64,000 bases of DNA from Bacillus sp. UNC438CL73TsuS30 (GTDB taxonomy: Bacteria; Bacillota; Bacilli; Bacillales; Cytobacillaceae): contig NZ_AXVA01000019.1 in NCBI RefSeq assembly GCF_000482325.1, forward strand, positions 62,001-126,000, given 5' to 3'. Position 1 is the first letter of the stretch, and each line of letters starts with the position of its first letter. The translations under genes and the position numbers were made by a program. The notes below the pieces were generated by a model that searched no databases, was not told where the DNA came from, and saw only the letters and a list, made by a program, of their open reading frames with translations. Positions 36,703 to 44,171 of the stretch are shown piece by piece.

Positions 36703-36726
36703 ATGTCCACGAAGGGTGCCTGTCAC
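36674..36726 (-). repeat. 53-bp palindromic repeat, copy 10 (arm inverted, overlaps a gene)
   Basis: On the minus strand: GTGACAGGCACC, CTTCGTGGACATT, then tail GTTCATTCCAGATGGAC, the inverted form also seen at 3963. It overlaps the last 29 bp of the flavodoxin gene. Confidence 0.82.
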
Positions 36727-36763
36727 CCATGTGAATTCTTCACATGGTGACAGGCATCTTTTT
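36717..36763 (+). terminator. Terminator built from repeat sequence behind the reductase operon
   Basis: TGCCTGTCACC (36717-36727) pairs with GGTGACAGGCA (36746-36756), with an inner ATGTGAA/TTCACAT stem and a TCTTTTTG tail. The left arm is the first module of the 53-bp repeat, the right arm a second inverted copy of that module. Confidence 0.85.
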
Positions 36764-36821
36764 GTATTTGTTGAATTATTTTCCAAAAATGTATTGTTAT
36801 GATTTGGAAATTATAATATAC

Positions 36822-36841
36822 TACATTACAACACTAATGTA
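36822..36841 (+). promoter_or_regulatory. Putative operator of the second GntR regulator
   Basis: TACATTA (36822-36828) and TAATGTA (36835-36841) form a perfect inverted repeat with a six-base spacer. It lies just after a TATAAT box (36812-36817) and before the regulator gene, which fits autorepression. Confidence 0.55.
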
Positions 36842-36865
36842 CTGTGTTAGGGGAGGAGGAGAAGG

Positions 36866-37246
36866 GTGATTCCTCATTTGGATGGATCGAAGCCAATTTA
36901 TGTTCAGATATCAGAGTGGCTGGAGACTGAAATTTTGAACGAAAATATTGAAAAGGATCAAAAAATTTACTCCCAGTACCAGCTAGCGGAGATGTTTAAC
37001 ATTAATCCAGCGACAGCAGCAAAGGGCCTCAATTTATTGGCTGATGAAGCAATTCTCTATAAGAAACGCGGTCTGGGGATGTTTGTTGCAGACACCGCAA
37101 AGGACAAAATTCTAAAAAGACGCAAAAGCCAAACACTAAAGCGCTTGGTTTCTGAAATCGTTATCGAAGCCGCAAGACTCAATGTAAGCAAGGATGAATT
37201 AATTGAAATGATCAGAAAGGAAGAAATAGGGGAGGAAGAGGAATGA
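36866..37246 (+). CDS. GntR-family (YtrA-type) transcriptional regulator
   Basis: 126 residues: winged HTH (PIYVQISEWLETEIL, YSQYQLAEMFNINPATAAKG, LYKKRGLGMFVAD) and a short C-terminal helical tail. GTG start at 36866 after GGGGAGGAGGAGAAGG. It overlaps the next gene in an ATGA junction. It heads the second GntR/ABC module of the window and probably represses it in the absence of an inducer. Confidence 0.87.
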   Translation: MIPHLDGSKPIYVQISEWLETEILNENIEKDQKIYSQYQLAEMFNINPATAAKGLNLLADEAILYKKRGLGMFVADTAKDKILKRRKSQTLKRLVSEIVIEAARLNVSKDELIEMIRKEEIGEEEE

Positions 37247-38145
37247 ATGTAATTGAATGCGATCGATTGATCAAAGTCTATGGGGAAGAAAATGCGCTAA
37301 ACGCGATAACGTTCCAAATTGCTGAAAATAAAATTACCGGACTGATTGGCAGAAATGGTGCTGGGAAAACGACCTTGCTAAAAATCATTGCCGGTCATTT
37401 AAAAGAGACATCTGGTGAAATAAAGGTTTTTTCTGAAAATCCCTTTAACAATCTTAAGGTTTCGGCAAACCTAATCTTTATCCATGAGCAAATGACTCTT
37501 CCTTCAGCATTAGGTTTGATGGAGATTTTAGAAACAGCTGCTGGCTTTTATGAAAACTGGGATGAGGAGCTTGCTCATCGTCTTTTTGACTATTTCTCCT
37601 TTCACCCGCTGCAGCAATTTGATGGTCTATCAAAAGGGATGAAAAGTACGTTTAAGATGATTTTAGGATTGGCGGCAAAATGCCCGATTACCATTTTTGA
37701 TGAGCCAACATCTGGAATGGATGCAGCTGTCCGTAAAGATTTTTATCGCGCCTTACTAAAGGATTACATTGCCCATCCCCGAACAATTATCATTTCGAGT
37801 CATCACTTGAACGAGATAGAGGATTTAATCGAGGATGTTCTGCTGATAAAAGGCGGAAAAGAACTGCTTCATATCCCGGCAGCTGATTTGAAGGAATGGG
37901 CAGTAGGGCTGCAGGGGAGTGCTGCTCTTGTAACGAAATGGGTAGAAGATAGGGGAATCCTTTATTCCCAGGGGATCGGAGAGAATTATTTATATGTTGT
38001 GGTGAAAAATGGCTTTTCTCCAGCGGAGTTAAAAGAGGTTCGTGCAGCTGGAATTGAGATTTCGCCAGTGGACTCTAGTGACCTATGTGTCTATTTAACT
38101 GGTAAAACGAAAGGTGGAATTGATGATGTCTTTATCAAATCCTAG
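37243..38145 (+). CDS. ABC transporter ATP-binding protein
   Basis: 300 residues. Walker A GRNGAGKTTL, signature-like LSKGMKSTF, Walker B TIFDEPTSGMDA and H-loop SSHHLNEIED. As in the module at 28083 the signature is SKGM rather than SGGQ, typical of YtrB-like exporter ATPases. The C-terminal third is an accessory domain. It overlaps the permease gene by 23 bp. Confidence 0.87.
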   Translation: MNVIECDRLIKVYGEENALNAITFQIAENKITGLIGRNGAGKTTLLKIIAGHLKETSGEIKVFSENPFNNLKVSANLIFIHEQMTLPSALGLMEILETAAGFYENWDEELAHRLFDYFSFHPLQQFDGLSKGMKSTFKMILGLAAKCPITIFDEPTSGMDAAVRKDFYRALLKDYIAHPRTIIISSHHLNEIEDLIEDVLLIKGGKELLHIPAADLKEWAVGLQGSAALVTKWVEDRGILYSQGIGENYLYVVVKNGFSPAELKEVRAAGIEISPVDSSDLCVYLTGKTKGGIDDVFIKS

Positions 38146-38860
38146 TCTGGGTGATGTGGTCAAAAAACAATTTTGTTATAAACTCAAAGCCTATCAACAG
38201 GTTTTTACTACACTCGTCATTATTCAGGTGATTGCGATATTCTTTTCCTTTAACGGTGTTGGATCGATGGGTTCAGGTAGTCAAAGCATCAATATTGATA
38301 TCCGATATTATTCAGCTGACATGGTCGTCGGTTTTACGATTTTTTGGGCGTTTGTTACCGCGATTAACCTAACGACAAAAGCGTATCGTTATGATGATTT
38401 CGCATTTATAACAAATAGAGTCAGCAGTAATTTATCGAATATACTGTTTCTGCTGGCGGCAAGTGTCATTGGCGGGAGCACATCAGTGCTTTCCACTTCG
38501 TTACTAAAGGTCATTATGGTGTATTTTAGAGGGGAGCAATTGGTGGCTTCTTCGAGCAAAATGTTTGTCCCTTTAGAATTTCTACTTGGTATTATGACCA
38601 CTAGTTTTTATATTTTTCTATTTTGTGCATTAGGTTATTTTGTCGGGATGCTTGTTCAAATCAATAAAATATTTATCATTGTGCTGCCCGCTATTTTCTT
38701 AGGAATTGGAATTGGTAAGGAAAAACTGCTAATCAATCTATTTGCTATTTTCTTTACAGAGTCATCGCTTTTACTATTTATCGTTAAGGTGGCCATTGCT
38801 GTTGCATTGCTATTTTACTGTTCAGTGATTTTATCCAATCGAATGGAGGTCAAGTCATGA
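38123..38860 (+). CDS. ABC transporter membrane protein
   Basis: 245 residues with about six membrane segments (for example TTLVIIQVIAIFFSF, VVGFTIFWAFVTAINL, IFIIVLPAIFLGIGIG, VAIAVALLFYCSVIL). Partner of the preceding ATPase. ATG at 38123 (or 38126) after AAGGTGG; a GTG at 38114 is too close to that site. Substrate unknown. Confidence 0.75.
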   Translation: MMSLSNPSLGDVVKKQFCYKLKAYQQVFTTLVIIQVIAIFFSFNGVGSMGSGSQSINIDIRYYSADMVVGFTIFWAFVTAINLTTKAYRYDDFAFITNRVSSNLSNILFLLAASVIGGSTSVLSTSLLKVIMVYFRGEQLVASSSKMFVPLEFLLGIMTTSFYIFLFCALGYFVGMLVQINKIFIIVLPAIFLGIGIGKEKLLINLFAIFFTESSLLLFIVKVAIAVALLFYCSVILSNRMEVKS

Positions 38861-39585
38861 TGGTTGCAAACCTGCTGCCGATTATCATCATTATTGTTAT
38901 CGGAATGATCATTGCCTTCTTTGTAGTAAAAATGATGAATGGAAGTGGTAAGCGAAAAGGCAGATATAATTTTAGAAAAAGAGTTTATTGGATTTTAGGA
39001 GGCTATATTACGGTTTTATTGGTCTGTTTTATTATAGATATTGCACATCCAGTAAACGGCATGATGACAGACCGAAAAATAGTTAAAGAAAAAGATCTTG
39101 CTCAAGAAAACTCGGAATTATATGTAGCAGCTTTAGAAGGGAAAATTGCTGAAACTGGAAACCCATTTGTCGTAAAAAAATGGGACTTTGATTATCAAGG
39201 GAAAAAGCTGAACATCAAGACTGAAAACGGGGAGTTCTTCGATGCAAGAGTCGTAGTAGAACGGAAGAAGGAAAATGACGGGAAAATCGATGCCATCTAC
39301 TATCATACAAGGTCAAGTGTGGATCAGCGGGAAATTACTGAGAAGAAGCGCCCAATTAGAATACAATTATCAGAAGGTACACTCATGCTGGGGCAACCAG
39401 AAAGAGTCGAATTAAAATTCTCACAGTTTGAAAATGTCTTTACCATTAACCAATTTACCGGTACAGGCTGGTTCCAACATGAATCCAACTTCTTCGAAGG
39501 ACAAGGTATCCTCTATCTCCAAATTCCAAAAAAACTTGACCTCAACGCACAATCCGAACTAGACCTTCAGTACGTAAACAACTGA
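38857..39585 (+). CDS. Hypothetical protein with two N-terminal membrane helices
   Basis: 242 residues: two membrane segments (IIIIIVIGMIIAFFVVKMM and YWILGGYITVLLVCFII) and a ~180-residue soluble part that starts after AHPVNG. I recognise no family. Joined to the permease gene by an ATGA overlap, so it is probably a fourth component of this ABC module, in a position comparable to the extra C-terminal domain of the permease in the module at 28957. A 53-bp repeat starts five bases after its stop. Confidence 0.7.
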   Translation: MMVANLLPIIIIIVIGMIIAFFVVKMMNGSGKRKGRYNFRKRVYWILGGYITVLLVCFIIDIAHPVNGMMTDRKIVKEKDLAQENSELYVAALEGKIAETGNPFVVKKWDFDYQGKKLNIKTENGEFFDARVVVERKKENDGKIDAIYYHTRSSVDQREITEKKRPIRIQLSEGTLMLGQPERVELKFSQFENVFTINQFTGTGWFQHESNFFEGQGILYLQIPKKLDLNAQSELDLQYVNN

Positions 39586-39590
39586 AAGCG

Positions 39591-39643
39591 GTGACAGGCA
39601 CCGTTCGTGGACATTTTCGTGATTTTGTCCTCCTGTGGTGGAC
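39591..39643 (+). repeat. 53-bp palindromic repeat, copy 11
   Basis: GTGACAGGCACC, GTTCGTGGACATT, TTTGTCCTCCTGTGGTGGAC. It begins five bases behind the stop codon of the preceding gene. Confidence 0.9.
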
Positions 39644-39695
39644 ACTTGTTGCTGAAGTGGAAAAATTTAATTTTAAAAATTATTCTGAAAAAACA

Positions 39696-39724
39696 TTGAC
39701 AGGGCTGTCCATAAGTTATATTCT
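39696..39724 (+). promoter_or_regulatory. Sigma-A promoter of the binding-lipoprotein gene
   Basis: TTGACA (39696-39701), 17-bp spacer, TATTCT (39719-39724). Confidence 0.6.
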
Positions 39725-39779
39725 GAAAACATTAAAAATTACATCAGAGAGATAAAATCAGAAAAGGGAGATTACTAGT

Positions 39780-40964
39780 ATGAAAAAGAAAATGGCAAAA
39801 CTTTTTATGGCATCGAGCCTAGTGGCTGGAATTCTAGCTGGATGCTCAGGAGCAAATAGCAGTTCAGGTTCAGGCTCCGACAATAGCAAATCTATTAAAG
39901 TTGGGGTAAACTTGGAGCTCTCTGGCGGGGTTGCATCTTACGGTGAATCGCTGCTTGACGGGATTAATATTGCAGTCGATGAAATCAATAAAAAAGGTGG
40001 AGTTGACGGCAAAAAGATTGAGATGGTAAAAGTCGATAATAAATCAGATGCAGCCGAAGCAACCAACGGTGCGGTTAAGTTATCAAGCCAAGACCATGTA
40101 ACAGCTATTATTGGAGCAGCAACCAGCGGTGACACCCTTGCACAGGCGCAAATCGCAAATGATACGAAAACGGTTTTATTAACACCATCGGGTACAGCCC
40201 CGAACGTAACAGTTGATGACAAAGGAAAGTTGAATGAATTTGTTTTCCGTACATCATTTATCGATCCATTCCAAGGAACAGTTGCAGCAAACTTTGCAGC
40301 GCAAAAATTAAAGGTTAAAAACGCAGCTATTTTCGCAGACAGCTCTAGTGATTACGCTAAAGGTCTTTCTGCATCCTTCAAAAAGACTTTTGAAGCAGAT
40401 GGGGGCAAGGTTATAGCTGAAGATGCTTATGTTGCTAAAGATACTGATTTCCGCTCTCAATTAACTCGTATTAAGGCGAAAAAGCCTGAATTCATCTTTA
40501 TCCCTGGATACTATGAAGAAGTAGGTTTAATCATTAAGCAGGCTCGTGAATTAGGAATCACTGTACCGTTTATGGGTGCTGACGGCTGGGATTCTCCAAA
40601 GTTAATTGAAATCGCAGGAAAAGATGCATTGAATAACACGTATATTACAAACCATTATTCATCTGAAGATCCAGACAAAAAGATCCAAGACTTTGTTACA
40701 CTCTTTAAAGATAAGAACAAGGGCGAATCACCAAATGCCTTCAACGCACTTGGCTATGATACCGTTTATATGTTAGCCGATGCAATCAAGCGTGCCGGCA
40801 GCACGGACTCAACCAAAATCAAAGACGAATTGGCAAAAACGAAAGATCTATCACTTGTAACCGGAATTGTATCTATTGATAAAAATCATAACCCAATTAA
40901 ATCAGCAACAATCCTAGAATATAAAGATGGTAAACAAGTCTTCAATACAAAAATTAATCCTTAA
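39780..40964 (+). CDS. Branched-chain amino-acid-type ABC substrate-binding lipoprotein
   Basis: 394 residues: lipoprotein signal with lipobox LAGC (Cys22), a serine-rich linker, and the LivJ-type binding domain (IKVGVNLELSGGVASYGESL, VKLSSQDHVTAIIGAATSGDT, FVFRTSFIDPFQGTVAA, FIFIPGYYEEVGLI). AAGGGAG precedes the ATG. No permease or ATPase gene is next to it, and a terminator follows, so it is an orphan binding protein that must use a transporter encoded elsewhere or act as a sensor. The next gene is an amidohydrolase, which may hint at a ureido or amino acid ligand (weak inference). Confidence 0.88.
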   Translation: MKKKMAKLFMASSLVAGILAGCSGANSSSGSGSDNSKSIKVGVNLELSGGVASYGESLLDGINIAVDEINKKGGVDGKKIEMVKVDNKSDAAEATNGAVKLSSQDHVTAIIGAATSGDTLAQAQIANDTKTVLLTPSGTAPNVTVDDKGKLNEFVFRTSFIDPFQGTVAANFAAQKLKVKNAAIFADSSSDYAKGLSASFKKTFEADGGKVIAEDAYVAKDTDFRSQLTRIKAKKPEFIFIPGYYEEVGLIIKQARELGITVPFMGADGWDSPKLIEIAGKDALNNTYITNHYSSEDPDKKIQDFVTLFKDKNKGESPNAFNALGYDTVYMLADAIKRAGSTDSTKIKDELAKTKDLSLVTGIVSIDKNHNPIKSATILEYKDGKQVFNTKINP

Positions 40965-40976
40965 TAATGAAGAAAG

Positions 40977-41009
40977 AAGTGGAGGGGCAGCTGCCTCCCA
41001 CTTTTTTTG
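40977..41009 (+). terminator. Terminator of the binding-lipoprotein gene
   Basis: AAGTGG, AGG and GGCAGC on the left pair with GCTGCC, TCC and CACTT on the right (40977-41003), followed by seven T. From 41010 to 41260 I see no gene and no convincing promoter. Confidence 0.8.
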
Positions 41010-41260
41010 TTGGGTAGAACTTTACAAACTATAAAACAATTTATGGAAAAGATTTTATGTTTTGTCTAATGACAACGAGCTAGAATAGTATATAATTTTA
41101 TATACAAGTCTGAATATTTACATACGGGTATAACTATAGCTGTTTGAAACAAGGATTACCAACACTTTTAAAAACTGCATACGCTTACAATTGATTTCTC
41201 GGATTACCAAGTGTTATGAAACTGGTCTGCAAAACTATCAGTAAAAAGGAGTGGTTAATC

Positions 41261-42493
41261 ATGCAACGTCAAAAGTTATTGGTTAATGGAGAAAGACTTC
41301 ACCAGGAGTTAGAACGGTTCGCGGATTTTGGCCGAACAGAAAACAATGGGGTCACCCGACTCGCTCTCTCGGAGCAGGACCGTCTAGTAAGAAACTATTT
41401 CAAGTCCACCTGTGAAGAACTCGGCTTAACCGTAAAGATCGATGATATGGGTTGTATGTACGCCACCCTTGCAGGGACGGAAGAAAAACCTCCAATTGTC
41501 ATCGGCTCACATCTGGATACGGTAAAAAAGGGCGGCCGCTTTGACGGAGTACTGGGGGTTGTAGCCGGATTAGAAGTAGTCCGAACACTCGTGGAAAATG
41601 GAGTAAAGCCGAAAATTCCGATTACGATTGTGAACTGGACAAATGAAGAGGGAGCAAGATTTGAGCCTTCAATGATGGCTTCCGGTGTTATTGCCGGCAA
41701 ATTTGACAAAGCCACCATGTTGCAAAAGAAAGACGCAGACGGCACTACATTTGGGGATGCATTAAAGGCAATCGGGTACGTTGGCGAAGAGGCAAACCGC
41801 TTGAAAGAAGCAACTGCTCTTTTAGAATTGCATATCGAGCAAGGACCAATCCTTGAAAAAGAAGCACTCGCCATTGGCGTTGTCGAATGCGTTGTCGGAA
41901 TGGCCTGCTTCGAAATTGAAGTAACTGGTGAATCCGACCATGCCGGAACCACCCCAATGAGTATGAGAAAAGATGCCTTATTTGCGACAAATAATCTAAT
42001 CAATGAAATCCGCAGCCGTTTAGGCTCACTTGATGAAGACTTAGTATTTACAATCGGGCGGGTAAATGTATTTCCAAGTATCCATACCGTTATTCCAAAT
42101 AAGGTCGTCTTTTCATTGGAAGCTCGTCACAAGGATACGGAAATTGTCAGTACCTTTAAGGACTTTGTCCAAAGCCTGCCACATCTCGGTTTAGATGAAG
42201 GTTGTGAGATTAAAGTGACTAAGCTGTGGGAGCGTGACACGGTTTGGTTTAATGATGAAGTAGTCAATCACTTAGAGCAATCTGCCCAGTCACTGGGATA
42301 TTCCAATAAGCGCATGGTCAGCGGCGCCGGACATGATGCTCAATTCATTGCAAGCCTTGTTCCTACAGCCATGCTGTTCGTTCCAAGCAAAAATGGAAAA
42401 AGCCATTGCGAGGAAGAACTGACCACATGGGAAGAATGCGAAAAAGGTGTAAACGTCCTATTAGATACGACGCTCGCACTATTATCGAAATAA
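41261..42493 (+). CDS. M20-family Zn-dependent amidohydrolase (allantoate / N-carbamoyl amino acid hydrolase type)
   Basis: 410 residues. Metal ligands in order: His in VIGSHLDTV, Asp in GGRFDGVLGV, Glu pair in NWTNEEGARFEP, His in LELHIEQGP and His in GAGHDAQFIA. The spacing and the sequence SLDTVKKGG-like neighbourhood place it with the AtzC/HyuC/AllC hydrolases that open ureido bonds (allantoate, N-carbamoyl amino acids, ureidoglycine). ATG 41261 follows AAAAAGGAG; the frame extends to 41216 without a site. Single-gene unit closed by a terminator. Exact substrate not decidable. Confidence 0.85.
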   Translation: MQRQKLLVNGERLHQELERFADFGRTENNGVTRLALSEQDRLVRNYFKSTCEELGLTVKIDDMGCMYATLAGTEEKPPIVIGSHLDTVKKGGRFDGVLGVVAGLEVVRTLVENGVKPKIPITIVNWTNEEGARFEPSMMASGVIAGKFDKATMLQKKDADGTTFGDALKAIGYVGEEANRLKEATALLELHIEQGPILEKEALAIGVVECVVGMACFEIEVTGESDHAGTTPMSMRKDALFATNNLINEIRSRLGSLDEDLVFTIGRVNVFPSIHTVIPNKVVFSLEARHKDTEIVSTFKDFVQSLPHLGLDEGCEIKVTKLWERDTVWFNDEVVNHLEQSAQSLGYSNKRMVSGAGHDAQFIASLVPTAMLFVPSKNGKSHCEEELTTWEECEKGVNVLLDTTLALLSK

Positions 42494-42503
42494 GAAATAA
42501 GGG

Positions 42504-42537
42504 AAATGCAGGCAAAAATTATGCCTGCATTTTTTTG
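42504..42537 (+). terminator. Terminator of the amidohydrolase gene
   Basis: AATGCAGGCA pairs with TGCCTGCATT across a short A-rich loop, followed by six T. Confidence 0.85.
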
Positions 42538-42611
42538 TGCTAAAATGAGGTAAAAGCACTACTCGGAAATTACAGAATATTTGTATACCTTTTAAGGAAG
42601 GGGGAATTAAT

Positions 42612-44168
42612 ATGACATCTCCAGAACTTTGCAGAACACTTATAGTTGATGATGAACTATTGATCAGACAAGGGATAAAACATTATATCGATTGGGAAAA
42701 GGAAGGTTTTGTAATTGTTGGCGAAGCCGCCAATGGTCAGGAAGCATTTGAATTAATTGAGGCAGCGAACCCGCATATTATCATCACGGATATTGTAATG
42801 CCGATCATGGACGGGGAAGAATTAACGAGACTGGTAAAGGATAAATACCCCAATATTGAAATCATTATTCTTAGTAGTTTTGGCGAGTTTGATTATGTAA
42901 GGTCTACCTTCCAAAGCGGAGTCGTGGATTATATATTAAAACCGAAACTTGATGCGAACAGCCTGTTACAGGCATTAAATACGGCCCGGGAAAGAATTCC
43001 CTCGCTTCAAGATGTGGGGAATCAGGTAGAAGCCAATCTTTCTATCGGCCAAATCATACAAAAATTGATTTCAGGATACGAGGTCGATTTTGATTCGGTG
43101 ACCATCTCCAAAGCTTTTCCATATCGTCACTTCTGTTTATTAGGTGCTGACATTAAGAATCATCCATCAAAAGGAACGGTTGAATTTACGGAACGAATTA
43201 AAGAGAATGTCGAAAATGCTCTCAAAACAAACTTAAAAGAGGCAGCATGCCACTTCTATCCCTTTGACCAGGCAATTCAGGTATTTCTCATTAATTTTAT
43301 TTCTGAAGGAGTGGACAAGGTCATAGAACTCGCTAAACAGCTAGCAATGTCCGATTCTAACATTGGTTACGCCTTAACAGATGCATTCGACCATTTTTCT
43401 CAACTTGGTACACAATATAAAGAGGGTCTAATAAAGCTATTAAATTATCGATTCTATTTGCCGGATGTTCCTCTTTTAATGGAGAAAAGTCTACCAGAAC
43501 TACCTCCTAAAAGTGACAATTTTAATCTGGATTGGTTTACAAATGAGTTTAAGCGCAGGCAGTTTGATTCAGCATTAAGTTATTTAGTCGATCATGTTCA
43601 TTCAGTATCTAGCTGCTATACGATGGATGTCTTTGAATATAAAGCTTTCTTTGGAAACATCATTTTTAACATCACTGTCCTCCTTAACAATATGGAATAC
43701 GATGTAAAGGAATTAGAGAACGCAAGATATTCGTATTTTCGGGCAATTGATGAAGCTCAAACGGCCGGTGAAACCGTTCAATTGCTGGATCGTTTTATTG
43801 AGGAAGTCAAGAAATGTATCAATTCTTCCCAAAATCAGCCCGAAAATCTTAGTATGAAAAAGCTAATGGAATACATGAGAGAGCATTATGCTGAAGCGAT
43901 TACCTTAAAGGAAGTAGCGAAGCATTTTCATTTTAATCCTTCTTATCTATCAAGTTATTTTTCTGCACATAATAATGAAGGATTCATTGAATATTTGAAT
44001 AGAATTCGGATTGAGGAAGCTGCAAAGCTGCTGATAAAGGGTGAAGCAAACATTTCCGAGATTAGTGCGATGGTCGGCTATTCCGATCATAGTTATTTTT
44101 GTAAAGTATTCAAAAAAATAAAGGGATTGTCTCCCAGCCAATTTAAGAGAAAACAAAACTTCAGATAA
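42612..44168 (+). CDS. YesN-type AraC-family response regulator of the galactoside locus
   Basis: 518 residues: receiver with Asp60 in IIITDIVMPIMDGEEL and DYILKPKL; a ~250-residue middle part; C-terminal AraC HTH pair (ITLKEVAKHFHFNPSYLSSYF, ISEISAMVGYSDHSYFCKVF in two helices). GGAAGGGGG precedes the ATG. Followed four bases later by its sensor kinase gene. Together they probably activate the sugar ABC transporter and lacZ genes downstream. Confidence 0.88.
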   Translation: MTSPELCRTLIVDDELLIRQGIKHYIDWEKEGFVIVGEAANGQEAFELIEAANPHIIITDIVMPIMDGEELTRLVKDKYPNIEIIILSSFGEFDYVRSTFQSGVVDYILKPKLDANSLLQALNTARERIPSLQDVGNQVEANLSIGQIIQKLISGYEVDFDSVTISKAFPYRHFCLLGADIKNHPSKGTVEFTERIKENVENALKTNLKEAACHFYPFDQAIQVFLINFISEGVDKVIELAKQLAMSDSNIGYALTDAFDHFSQLGTQYKEGLIKLLNYRFYLPDVPLLMEKSLPELPPKSDNFNLDWFTNEFKRRQFDSALSYLVDHVHSVSSCYTMDVFEYKAFFGNIIFNITVLLNNMEYDVKELENARYSYFRAIDEAQTAGETVQLLDRFIEEVKKCINSSQNQPENLSMKKLMEYMREHYAEAITLKEVAKHFHFNPSYLSSYFSAHNNEGFIEYLNRIRIEEAAKLLIKGEANISEISAMVGYSDHSYFCKVFKKIKGLSPSQFKRKQNFR

Positions 44169-44171
44169 GAG

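Noticed and set aside
41010-41260. Promoter candidates such as TTGTCT with TAGAAT or TATAAT
   Set aside because: Spacers are 13 or 23 bp, outside the sigma-A range.
41395-42003. 202-codon open frame antisense to the amidohydrolase gene
   Set aside because: Sense strand encodes a full conserved enzyme; the antisense frame shows no family motif and arises from codon bias.
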